Source of the DNA: a virus | IMG/VR virus record: IMGVR_UViG_3300025305_000186 | Location: 1-20,825 of that record | Length of the DNA stretch: 20,825 nt | Direction: 5' to 3' (one strand) | In this document: positions 14,339 to 20,780 of the stretch, in pieces | Layout: each line of letters starts with the position of its first letter | Position numbering within the stretch: the first letter of the stretch is position 1 | Notes under the pieces: model-generated | The model's input: the letters and a program-made list of their open reading frames with translations, nothing else | Database searches by the model: none | What the model was told of the DNA's origin: nothing | Program-made: the position numbers and the translations under genes

Positions 14339-14402
14339 GAGGGAGTAGACTATTTTCTTGGTTTGCTCCCTCAATAACCCTTGGAATTAAGGTTATTTTT
14401 TT
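14339..14402 (+). terminator. Hairpin plus intrinsic terminator directly after the promoter
   Basis: GAGGGAG (14339-14345) pairs with CTCCCTC (14366-14372). Directly after it, AATAACC (14373-14379) pairs with GGTTATT (14391-14397) and seven T follow. It would end a transcript of about 60 bases from the promoter at 14325, and also stop read-through from the 331-aa gene. An attenuator or a small RNA are both possible. Confidence 0.65.
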
Positions 14403-14422
14403 GTATTTTCATGAAGTTAAAT

Positions 14423-14590
14423 ATGGATAAAAATAGAGCTCAGCAGCAAGTAATTCAGATATATTTAGAACTACTTTTAAAATATAAAAGACTTGAAGTT
14501 GGTGATGAAACTCCAGAAGGCTATTTAGTAACTGAAGATGTTGTACAGTTATTTGCCGATAGACTTTACAAATATTTAGCTAAGAAATAA
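14423..14590 (+). CDS. 55-aa small helical protein
   Basis: The product starts MDKNRAQQQVIQIYLELLLK and ends with a helix (VQLFADRLYKYLAKK) around a short turn (RLEVGDETPEGYLVTEDV). The ATG at 14423 has a weak GAAG site. An ATG at 14411 is also possible and would add four residues. It lies directly behind a terminator, so expression needs read-through or anti-termination. Function unknown. Confidence 0.5.
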   Translation: MDKNRAQQQVIQIYLELLLKYKRLEVGDETPEGYLVTEDVVQLFADRLYKYLAKK

Positions 14591-14599
14591 ATACTCAAC

Positions 14600-14632
14600 A
14601 GACATATAGTTAGTTCTACAGGCTATCTGTCT
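14600..14632 (+). promoter_or_regulatory. Hairpin leader of the ATPase gene
   Basis: AGACATATAG (14600-14609) pairs with CTATCTGTCT (14623-14632), ten positions with one mismatch, loop of 13. AATAAATA just upstream (14586-14593) differs by one base from the T4 late promoter TATAAATA, but no T4-type sigma factor is visible here. Confidence 0.4.
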
Positions 14633-14656
14633 CTAAAATAGAAAGGAAAAAGCAAG

Positions 14657-15418
14657 ATGAATAAAATCTTAATGTTTGATACTGAACACGGTTCTCATAC
14701 CCTTGGTGGTGAAGTTGAAATACAAGAGATGTTTAACTGTCCAGTATTAAAGCCATCCACATTCGAAGCTTTTGGGAATACAATAAATGGTATATTTGAA
14801 CAAAAAGAAATAGTAGTTGATAAAACAATTACTGAAGATCTTACTATCAAAGAAGTTCAAGTTCAAACTGTACCAAGGAATGGATCTAATATAAGTACAG
14901 TTATTATAGATTCATTTTCTGAGTTAGCTAAGAAATATCAAAGATCATTAGTTAATAAAGATGGTGTAATGCAAATGCAATCATGGGGTAAGCTAAAGAA
15001 TAAACTTGATAAAACTCTTGAGTTTATTACTAAAATGCCTGGAATGCTAATTGTAACATGTCATAGTAAAGTTGAAATGCTAGAGGATGGAAGAACTAGG
15101 ATTAAACCATATATAGATGGAAGTACTAAAGAAGATATAAGTAAATGGTTTGATTTTGTGCTTTATACATATACAAAGAAGAATGGTAACTCTCAAGATT
15201 ACATGTGGAGAACAAAACATTCTGAAATATATGAGCATGCCAAAGATAGAACTGATTTACTTCCATCAGATATGAAACAAGATTTCCAGCTTGTAATTGG
15301 AGCTGCTAAAGAGAAAGGATTCTCAAATGTAAGAATTCTAATTGTCGGTAGCCCAGGTACTGGAAAAACAAGAAGTCTATCTACATTAATTAACAAAGGA
15401 GAAGAAAATGGCAATTAG
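14657..15418 (+). CDS. RecA/Sak4-like ATPase with its P-loop at the C-terminus
   Basis: Sak4-like phage ATPases (AAA_24 type) help single-strand annealing and recombination. The motifs here are in permuted order. The protein starts where such proteins continue after the P-loop: KILMFDTEHG at 3-12, usually strand 2 'DTEGG'. Then come Walker B STVIIDSFSEL at 80-90, sensor LIVTCHSKVEM at 131-141 and FDFVLYTY near 165-172. The P-loop strand and Walker A, RILIVGSPGTGKTRS, are at 226-240, only 13 residues before the end. Standard relatives have it at the N-terminus. No P-loop is encoded in the 66 bases upstream, which hold a hairpin and stops. AAAGGA precedes the ATG. The C-terminal codons overlap the next gene by 11 bases and include its ribosome site. 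DNA recombination or repair is the likely role. Confidence 0.7.
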   Translation: MNKILMFDTEHGSHTLGGEVEIQEMFNCPVLKPSTFEAFGNTINGIFEQKEIVVDKTITEDLTIKEVQVQTVPRNGSNISTVIIDSFSELAKKYQRSLVNKDGVMQMQSWGKLKNKLDKTLEFITKMPGMLIVTCHSKVEMLEDGRTRIKPYIDGSTKEDISKWFDFVLYTYTKKNGNSQDYMWRTKHSEIYEHAKDRTDLLPSDMKQDFQLVIGAAKEKGFSNVRILIVGSPGTGKTRSLSTLINKGEENGN

Positions 15419-15965
15419 AACAGTAACAATTGGTTCTGGTAGTGGTGCTGATTATGTACCAGGATGGAAAGAGCTAACAATAAAGCAAGCCAAGTATGGT
15501 ACTTATAATGGTAAGAAGTTTATAGATATTTGGTTTGAAGATTATCCAGATAACATGAATGCTCGTGTATATGAGACTGTAAATAAAACCACACATGAAG
15601 AGTTTAGAATTTCTAACTGGTTTAGATTTGCTAATGCTGGTATACAAGAAGTTATTGATAATGGCTCTAAGCATCCTGTAGTAACGTACGATGATGATGC
15701 AGCTAATCTAAATGGAATGACAATAAATGTATTATTTCATAAAGATCCTAAAGATGATAAGTATACACGCATATGGCGTGAACCTGCTCCTGTAGTAATG
15801 GAAACAGATAAGTTATCATATACAGAAAAGAATGTATCATTCTGGAAAAATCGTGCTGAGATTAGTTTGAATGCGTTTCAAAATAGAAATGGAGAAAGCC
15901 CAAGTTCAATAGAGACTGTTGTTAAATCAATAACAGATCCTCCTACAACTGAAGTGCCATTCTAG
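15408..15965 (+). CDS. Probable single-stranded DNA-binding protein
   Basis: The 185-aa protein has a beta-rich core (ELTIKQAKYGTYNGKKFIDI, then WFEDYPDNMNARVYE) as in OB folds. A Ser/Pro/Thr-rich disordered tail ends EVPF. That end copies the acidic-hydrophobic tip of bacterial SSB (D-I-P-F), which recruits partner enzymes. Its place after a Sak4-like ATPase and before the primase is typical of a phage SSB. AAAGGAG lies before the ATG, inside the end of the ATPase gene. The fold is inferred and sequence identity with known SSBs is not evident. Confidence 0.55.
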   Translation: MAIRTVTIGSGSGADYVPGWKELTIKQAKYGTYNGKKFIDIWFEDYPDNMNARVYETVNKTTHEEFRISNWFRFANAGIQEVIDNGSKHPVVTYDDDAANLNGMTINVLFHKDPKDDKYTRIWREPAPVVMETDKLSYTEKNVSFWKNRAEISLNAFQNRNGESPSSIETVVKSITDPPTTEVPF

Positions 15966-15979
15966 TATCCAATGACATT

Positions 15980-16044
15980 AGAGGCTGGTAGATATCTTTG
16001 TGATATATAATGAACCCGCATTCATCCACGATCTGCCAGCTTCT
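15980..16044 (+). promoter_or_regulatory. Three-way hairpin leader before the winged-helix gene
   Basis: A 14-pair stem (15980-15993 with 16031-16044, two G-U pairs) encloses ATGAA/TTCAT around CCCGCA and an ATAT/ATAT hairpin. It ends ten bases before the AAAGGAG ribosome site. The G-U pairs support function as RNA. TATAAT follows the stem (16045-16050). Confidence 0.5.
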
Positions 16045-16066
16045 TATAATATGAAAGGAGAACACA

Positions 16067-16318
16067 ATGGGACCAACTGTAAGAAAACATATAGAAACAA
16101 TGATTAAATGGTATTGGAATAATAGAAAACTAGGATTTCGTACCAGAGATATACAAGGTCTTTCAAGAAGAGGAAAGAAATTATATGGAAGAAGGTTAGG
16201 ATCTCCTTCTACATATGAAAGAGTCTTCAGAGATATGAAAGAAAAGAAAATAATCAATGTAAAAGAAAAATCAACTAAAAAAGATTCAGTCTGGTTATTA
16301 AGGGGGCATAGCTTATGA
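16067..16318 (+). CDS. Small winged-helix-like DNA-binding protein
   Basis: The 83-aa protein is very basic. MIKWYWNNRKLGFRTRDIQG gives a first helix and turn, GSPSTYERVFRDMKEKKIIN a candidate recognition helix, and VKEKSTKKDSVWLL the beta wing. This is the usual layout of a winged helix. AAAGGAG precedes the ATG and the stop overlaps the primase start (ATGA). It may load or regulate the primase-helicase, or act as a transcription regulator. Confidence 0.6.
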   Translation: MGPTVRKHIETMIKWYWNNRKLGFRTRDIQGLSRRGKKLYGRRLGSPSTYERVFRDMKEKKIINVKEKSTKKDSVWLLRGHSL

Positions 16319-18039
16319 TACTAAAAGAATATGCATTCTCATTAACTAATCGTCATCATTTCTTCCCACCAAGTCAAGTATCCTCATTCTATAACATATC
16401 TTCTGATACATTCATGTCCTTATGGGATTATGATGAAGAGGTAGTTGAGCATGTGAAGGAAAAGAAAACTTTATCTGGATACAGAGGTAAATTATATATG
16501 CCTGATGAATTTATATTTGATGTTGATGGAGCAAATATAAAACAAGCTAAAGATTTAACTCTTGGATTAATAGAGATATTAGATATTCCAGTACAAGTAT
16601 ATTTCTCTGGAGAAAAAGGGTTTCATGTTCATATATCTGGTTCTGCATTCAAATGGGAACCATGTAATGATCTTCACTTAAAGGTTAAACATGTCTTAAA
16701 GAATAAAGGTATGTATGATTATGCAGACCCACTTGTTATAGATAGAGTGAGATTAATTAGAGTTCCCAATACCTTAAAGATAAGTTCTGGATATTGGAAA
16801 GTTCCTATAAAACAATCTGAAATCATGGATGTTGATGAACATTGGTTAGATAAGAATGCTGCAAGACCTAAAGATAATTTTGTCTATGAAGAGTTAGAAA
16901 CAGAACCTGTATTTGATGTGACGGTATCTCTTCCAAAAGCAAAGTTTGTCTCACAAGGAAGAGCTTCTATCTCTAATGAATATGTGTGCATTCAAAGGAT
17001 GATGGAGAATGTGCCATATGGATTTAGACATAAAGCTGCATTAACTCTTGGGTCTCATTTAAGAATAAGATTCCCAGAAGATGCTGTAAGGATATTCATG
17101 GAATATTGGAGAAGTAAGATATCTGTACCTGACAATCCATTTACTGAGGATGAGATGGAAAAGATAATGCATTCAGTATACAATGCTAATAGTGGCGAAG
17201 GATATCACTTCGGATGTCATTCTGAAGTTAAAGATAGAATGTGTTCACCTGAATGCAAACTATATAAAGCTAAGAAATCAATCAGTAACTATGAAGTAAG
17301 TGATCTTGAACAAGAGTTAATAAAATTCTATTCAACAGATCAAGTTCCATTGGATATAGGCAAAATGTATGACCAGCATTTTCCTGTATATCCAGGTGAA
17401 ACTGTTCTTCTTACTGCTCCTCCAGAGTCAATGAAATCAATGCTAATATTAAACTGGCTGCTTGCCATCAAGAAACGATCATACTTTATGGAGTTTGAGA
17501 TGTCAAGAAAGCAGGTAATTGAAAGAATAGCAATGATACATAATGGATGGAATCAAGAAGATCTGAAGACTCATTACAGAACTGGTAAAAATGGAATGCC
17601 TAAGATGAGTAATATCAAGTTTGATTTTGAACCTTGTTTCCCATGGGAGATAAAGAAAAAGCTTGATGTTATCAATTTTGAACCAGAGGTAATATTCATA
17701 GACCATTGTGGATTAATGAAATCTAGATTCAGAGATGAAATATCAAAAGATAAAGATATTTCTGAAAGCATAATGAATCTATCTAAAGATTTAAACTGCA
17801 TTGTAATAGGAATATGGGAATTATCTAAGGATGCATTCAAGAATGGAATAGACATATCAAGTCCATCAGGATCATTTAGGATATCTTATAATGCCAATAA
17901 GATATTAGCATTAAAGCCAATCAGAGGTAGTGAAGGTGTAATAAGACATCTTGAACTCATTACTTTAAAGAATAGAGAACAAGAAAGACTCAATTGCAGG
18001 CTTGATGTTGATCAAAGAAAAAATGGCAGAATAATCTAG
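16315..18039 (+). CDS. AEP primase fused to a DnaB-like helicase domain
   Basis: This is the likely replication primase-helicase, 574 aa. The N-terminal archaeo-eukaryotic primase domain shows FDVDG (68-72, metal-binding Asp69/Asp71), SGEKGFHVHIS (98-108) and DRVRLIRVPNTLK (143-155). A helical linker resembling PriCT follows at 235-290. Then comes a possible zinc site (His298, Cys301, Cys310, Cys314). The C-terminal RecA/DnaB-like domain has EFEMSRKQVIERI (393-405), like the DnaB SLEMS motif, Walker B VIFIDH (459-464) and IGIWELSK (498-505). The P-loop is odd: LTAPPESMKSM (366-376) lacks the glycines of GxxxxGKS. Helicase activity may be weak or lost. The start overlaps the previous stop. Confidence 0.8.
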   Translation: MILKEYAFSLTNRHHFFPPSQVSSFYNISSDTFMSLWDYDEEVVEHVKEKKTLSGYRGKLYMPDEFIFDVDGANIKQAKDLTLGLIEILDIPVQVYFSGEKGFHVHISGSAFKWEPCNDLHLKVKHVLKNKGMYDYADPLVIDRVRLIRVPNTLKISSGYWKVPIKQSEIMDVDEHWLDKNAARPKDNFVYEELETEPVFDVTVSLPKAKFVSQGRASISNEYVCIQRMMENVPYGFRHKAALTLGSHLRIRFPEDAVRIFMEYWRSKISVPDNPFTEDEMEKIMHSVYNANSGEGYHFGCHSEVKDRMCSPECKLYKAKKSISNYEVSDLEQELIKFYSTDQVPLDIGKMYDQHFPVYPGETVLLTAPPESMKSMLILNWLLAIKKRSYFMEFEMSRKQVIERIAMIHNGWNQEDLKTHYRTGKNGMPKMSNIKFDFEPCFPWEIKKKLDVINFEPEVIFIDHCGLMKSRFRDEISKDKDISESIMNLSKDLNCIVIGIWELSKDAFKNGIDISSPSGSFRISYNANKILALKPIRGSEGVIRHLELITLKNREQERLNCRLDVDQRKNGRII

Positions 18040-18051
18040 AAAGGAGAAACA

Positions 18052-18777
18052 ATGAGTGAATTAACATTGCATTGTGGAGCACAGGAAGTATTATTAAGTG
18101 ATCTTGATAAAGTTCCTTTGCCAGAAGAAACAAGAACATACAAACCAGTATCTCATTTTGATTTAGTTAGGAATACAACAGATATGGGTAATATGTTTCT
18201 TAAGAATCAAGGATATAAGCTTGAGAGTCAGAATTATGCTCTTGGTAGAAAAGGAAAGCATATGTTCTTTTGTCTTAACTATAAGAATGGTACTGAGGAT
18301 GTAGGCCTAACCATTGGTGGTAGAAATAGTTATGATAAGAGTACTACAATAGGTATTGCAGTTGGAATGAATGTATTCATTTGCGATAATCTATGCTTTA
18401 GGGGAGATCAGGTAACATATTTGAGAAAACATACTGGTAATGTGTATGATGATCTTGAAATTATCTTAATGCGTACAATGAAGAATGCTGATACTGAATT
18501 CAAAAGAATGAATGATCAATCAATGAAGATGAAAGATATTCAGCTTACTGATAATAATGCTTATAGAGAATTAGGATTGTTATTTGGTAAAAACATTCTT
18601 CTACCAAGACAGTTATCAGTTGCAAAGAGAGAATGGGAGAAACCACAACATGAAGTATTCAAAGAAAAGAATATGTGGTCTTTCTATAATGCTTGCACTG
18701 AAGCATTGAAATTGTCACCACCAAAAGAAGTGTTGACACGTCATGTTAAGCTGCATAAAGAATTAGCTGTAGCTTAA
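18052..18777 (+). CDS. DUF932-family protein
   Basis: The 241-aa protein matches the pattern of DUF932, a phage and plasmid family of unknown biochemical role. The segment GLTIGGRNSYDKSTTIGIAV, then GMNVFICDNLCFRGD (about residues 83-118), corresponds to the family's 'N-S-x-D-x-S...G-x-x-V-x-x-C-x-N' signature. The C-terminal half is helical. It lies 12 bases after the primase-helicase with AAAGGAG at good spacing, so they are co-expressed. The family is frequent near replication genes. A link to DNA replication or defence evasion is possible but unproven. Confidence 0.65.
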   Translation: MSELTLHCGAQEVLLSDLDKVPLPEETRTYKPVSHFDLVRNTTDMGNMFLKNQGYKLESQNYALGRKGKHMFFCLNYKNGTEDVGLTIGGRNSYDKSTTIGIAVGMNVFICDNLCFRGDQVTYLRKHTGNVYDDLEIILMRTMKNADTEFKRMNDQSMKMKDIQLTDNNAYRELGLLFGKNILLPRQLSVAKREWEKPQHEVFKEKNMWSFYNACTEALKLSPPKEVLTRHVKLHKELAVA

Positions 18778-18787
18778 TGAAAACTAT

Positions 18788-18876
18788 GAAGATAGAGAGT
18801 GGTTTTGAGCTGAACTCCTTAGGCACAATATCAACTATGAAGTTCTCCTTTCCCCACTCTCTTGTCTTCAGGAGAA
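18788..18876 (+). promoter_or_regulatory. Long hairpin leader ending at the ribosome site
   Basis: Fifteen bases at 18788-18802 pair with 18854-18869, with one bulged T. The stem ends exactly beside the Shine-Dalgarno AGGAGAA (18870-18876). TTCTCCT inside the loop (18843-18849) is its exact complement. AACTATGAAG occurs twice (18782 and 18833). A translation switch or processing site is plausible. Confidence 0.5.
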
Positions 18877-18880
18877 TAAT

Positions 18881-19066
18881 ATGGTAACAGTTACAGTAAA
18901 ATTAACAGAAGAAGAGATTGATGCAATCCTTATATATGTTTCTAAAGGTGTTACGTCAGATAGATCTAAGCAATTAAAGAATGACTTTCAAAAGATAAAA
19001 GATATGATTGAAGAAGCTAGGCAAGAAAGGATTAAAGGTTTACATGGAGAACAATGTGAAGATTAA
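18881..19066 (+). CDS. 61-aa small protein behind the hairpin leader
   Basis: The product begins MVTVTVKLTEEEIDAILIYV, a short strand and helix, followed by a long charged helix (DFQKIKDMIEEARQERIKG). AGGAGAA lies before the ATG. The last 23 bases overlap the next gene. Function unknown. The unusually elaborate leader suggests that its synthesis is controlled. Confidence 0.6.
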   Translation: MVTVTVKLTEEEIDAILIYVSKGVTSDRSKQLKNDFQKIKDMIEEARQERIKGLHGEQCED

Positions 19067-19346
19067 AAGATTACCAAATAGAGATTATGTTAGAGATCAT
19101 GTTTATTTAGGAGAATATGGCAGATTTGACAAATCAATAGTACAATCTAAAACCATGGAATCTGCTATTAGATTTCTTATCAAAGGTCTTTCGGTAGCAA
19201 AGAAAGAAACTAAGAAAAAAGATACTGAAGAGTGGATAAATAATGGATATCTATTAGTTAAATATTGGGATCAATGTACTGCATTAGCAAATAAAAGAAG
19301 AGATCTAAGTCGTAAAAAAGAACAAAGGAAAGGAAGACAAAGATGA
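19044..19346 (+). CDS. 100-aa basic protein
   Basis: It starts MENNVKIKRLPNRDYVRDHV and is very basic throughout, with helices EWINNGYLLVKYWDQCTALA and a Lys/Arg-rich tail. I chose the ATG at 19044 because AAAGG lies seven bases upstream. An ATG at 19008 lies deep in the preceding gene without a site. It overlaps its neighbours on both sides (23 bases, then ATGA). Nucleic-acid binding is likely from charge; no family recognised. Confidence 0.6.
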   Translation: MENNVKIKRLPNRDYVRDHVYLGEYGRFDKSIVQSKTMESAIRFLIKGLSVAKKETKKKDTEEWINNGYLLVKYWDQCTALANKRRDLSRKKEQRKGRQR

Positions 19347-19438
19347 AAACAATACTATTATTTGAATTATTCCTTTTAATACAAATTGTTATAGCTTATT
19401 TCATATATAAAGTTATACAGGAAGGAAGAAAAAGATGA
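19343..19438 (+). CDS. 31-aa membrane peptide
   Basis: The product begins MKTILLFELFLLIQIVIAYF and ends IYKVIQEGRKR, one hydrophobic helix with a positive C-terminus. Both ends are ATGA overlaps with neighbouring genes and AAAGGAAG precedes the start. The perfect coupling on both sides is the main support for coding. It may anchor or regulate a membrane complex. Confidence 0.55.
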   Translation: MKTILLFELFLLIQIVIAYFIYKVIQEGRKR

Positions 19439-19641
19439 TACAGATCACAAAAGTTAAGAAAGTATTTCATGATCGTGGAATACAGATGTCTACTGATGCA
19501 ATTAATCTTATCAGACATGATATAGATAAGCAAATAAGACAAATGGCTGACAGATGCAGAGATGGTAATGTTAAAAGACTTACTGTTGCAACCTATAATA
19601 TTGCTATTGGTAAGTACACTACATATTTAAAGGAGGAATGA
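19435..19641 (+). CDS. Histone-fold protein (archaeal histone-like)
   Basis: The 68 residues follow the HMf/CBF-NFY histone fold. Helix 1 is ITKVKKVFHDRG (4-15). IQMSTDA (16-22) matches the 'V-S-x-D-A' start of helix 2, which runs to about 43. The loop DGNVKRLTV (43-51) matches the archaeal 'H-A-G-R-K-T-I' with the conserved Arg...Thr pair. Helix 3 is ATYNIAIGKY (52-61), matching 'A-E-D-I-x-L-A-V'. The size equals a minimal archaeal histone of about 67 aa. Such proteins dimerise and wrap or bend DNA. Cys41 within helix 2 is unusual. GGAAGGAAG precedes the ATG, which overlaps the membrane-peptide stop. The family call is by motif. Confidence 0.6.
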   Translation: MIQITKVKKVFHDRGIQMSTDAINLIRHDIDKQIRQMADRCRDGNVKRLTVATYNIAIGKYTTYLKEE

Positions 19642-19642
19642 T

Positions 19643-19930
19643 ATGATTGATTTAGAAGTAGGTGATTGGATTAAAATAATAGGAGAAGAAGACTATTTTA
19701 ATATTAAATCTATTAATGCTGATTCAGGTTATGTTGAAGTACAAGATGTTGGTGGTCATACTTGGCACACTGCTGCTAGTACAATTAAACGTAAGTGTAG
19801 TAATAAAGAAATATACGGACATGCTGAAAAAACAACAGCAGATGAATTTAATAAAGAAAAGTATTCACATTTTGGAGATGATGAAGAAGATAATAATGAA
19901 GTAAATACTAAACCACCAAATTGCAATTAA
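19643..19930 (+). CDS. 95-aa beta-rich small protein
   Basis: The first 55 residues (DLEVGDWIKIIGEEDYFNIK, then GYVEVQDVGGHTWHTAASTI) look like an SH3-like small barrel. The rest is acidic and probably disordered, ending in a Pro/Asn-rich tail with Cys. A strong AAAGGAGG lies ahead of the ATG. It directly follows the histone-fold gene, so its acidic tail may matter for contacts with a basic partner, by inference. No family recognised. Confidence 0.6.
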   Translation: MIDLEVGDWIKIIGEEDYFNIKSINADSGYVEVQDVGGHTWHTAASTIKRKCSNKEIYGHAEKTTADEFNKEKYSHFGDDEEDNNEVNTKPPNCN

Positions 19931-19943
19931 AAGGAGAATAAGT

Positions 19944-20054
19944 ATGAAAAAAACAAAAGCAAAAAGAAAGTACACTATAGATCCCTGGAATAAGTTCATG
20001 CGTAAGGTTATAAAGGGAGCAAAAGTTCTCTTTAGTCCAGCGTTTAAAAAATAG
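19944..20054 (+). CDS. 36-aa very basic peptide
   Basis: The product starts MKKTKAKRKYTIDPWNKFMR and ends KVIKGAKVLFSPAFKK; 13 residues are Lys or Arg. AAAGGAG precedes the ATG with good spacing. Composition fits a nucleic-acid-binding peptide, comparable to a free histone tail. It sits between the histone-fold and SET-domain genes and has many Lys residues. Too short for assignment. Confidence 0.5.
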   Translation: MKKTKAKRKYTIDPWNKFMRKVIKGAKVLFSPAFKK

Positions 20055-20063
20055 GAGTATTAA

Positions 20064-20228
20064 ATGGTTGTAAAAAAGAAGAGTAATGCACCAAAAGAGG
20101 TGGGTTTAAAAGATGTAAAGAAAGATATGTTAAAACTCATTGATAGTGTTGATGCTCTTGAACAAAAGATAGTTAACGTATCTCACAGAGTAAAGAAACT
20201 GGAAGCAAGAGTCGGTATCCCTGTATGA
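20064..20228 (+). CDS. 54-aa coiled-coil protein
   Basis: After a basic start (MVVKKKSNAPKEVGLKDVKK) comes a helix with heptads (MLKLIDSVDALEQKIVNVSH, then RVKKLEARVG). It should dimerise or trimerise. TAGGAG lies nine bases before the ATG. Its TGA overlaps the SET gene start (ATGA), so the two are made together. It may be a partner of the methyltransferase. Confidence 0.6.
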   Translation: MVVKKKSNAPKEVGLKDVKKDMLKLIDSVDALEQKIVNVSHRVKKLEARVGIPV

Positions 20229-20551
20229 AAACCTACAGACCTTTACCAAGATATCTTACTGTTAAAAGGTCTGAAATTAATGGATTAGGGCTCTTTGCTG
20301 TGAAAAAGATTGAAGAAGGGAAAAAGATAGGAACTACTCATTATGATCTAAATGGTGAAATTTGGAGTGGTTTAATGAGGACTCCGTTAGGAGGATTTAT
20401 TAATCACTCCAGTGAGCCAAACTGTGTAATAAATAAAACATCTTTTGATTGGAATCTTTATACTCTTAGGGAGATAAAAAGAGGTGAAGAGCTAACAGTT
20501 AAATATGAAACATATGAGGTAGCAAATGATACATATAGAAATGGAAGATAA
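20225..20551 (+). CDS. Minimal SET-domain protein lysine methyltransferase
   Basis: SET enzymes transfer methyl from S-adenosylmethionine to protein lysine. The 108-aa protein shows the family motifs: NGLGLFAVKKIEEGKKIG (19-36), the pseudoknot signature GGFINHSSEPNCVIN (56-70, the usual N-H-S-x-x-P-N), and GEELTVKYETYEV (87-99, with the Tyr that lines the active site). The usual post-SET zinc Cys cluster is absent. The size is close to vSET, the about 119-aa chlorella-virus enzyme that methylates histone H3. The substrate is unknown. A histone-fold gene lies 0.6 kb upstream, and Lys-rich peptides lie between. Translation is coupled to the coiled-coil gene. Confidence 0.85.
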   Translation: MKTYRPLPRYLTVKRSEINGLGLFAVKKIEEGKKIGTTHYDLNGEIWSGLMRTPLGGFINHSSEPNCVINKTSFDWNLYTLREIKRGEELTVKYETYEVANDTYRNGR

Positions 20552-20780
20552 TTATACTCAAACCACACGTTATTATGGATCTGCAAATGATAAGAATTTT
20601 ACAGTTGAATGTCACTATGATAGCAATGCTGACCATTGGGAGATTAGACAGATTACATGGACCACTGAAGATTTGAGTTCAATACCTAAAAAGAAAGTAG
20701 AAGGGAAGATTAAAGATTTTATAAGTAAATGGTTATTTGATAAACCAAAGAAAGAAGAGGAAGAAAATGGGACTGTTTAA
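20526..20780 (+). CDS. 84-aa acidic-tailed small protein
   Basis: The ATG at 20526 follows GAGG at good spacing. A later ATG at 20541 has no site. The protein begins MIHIEMEDNYTQTTRYYGSA, has beta-like segments (NFTVECHYDSNADHWEIRQI) and ends in Lys/Glu-rich charge. It overlaps the end of the SET gene by 26 bases. Function unknown. Confidence 0.55.
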   Translation: MIHIEMEDNYTQTTRYYGSANDKNFTVECHYDSNADHWEIRQITWTTEDLSSIPKKKVEGKIKDFISKWLFDKPKKEEEENGTV

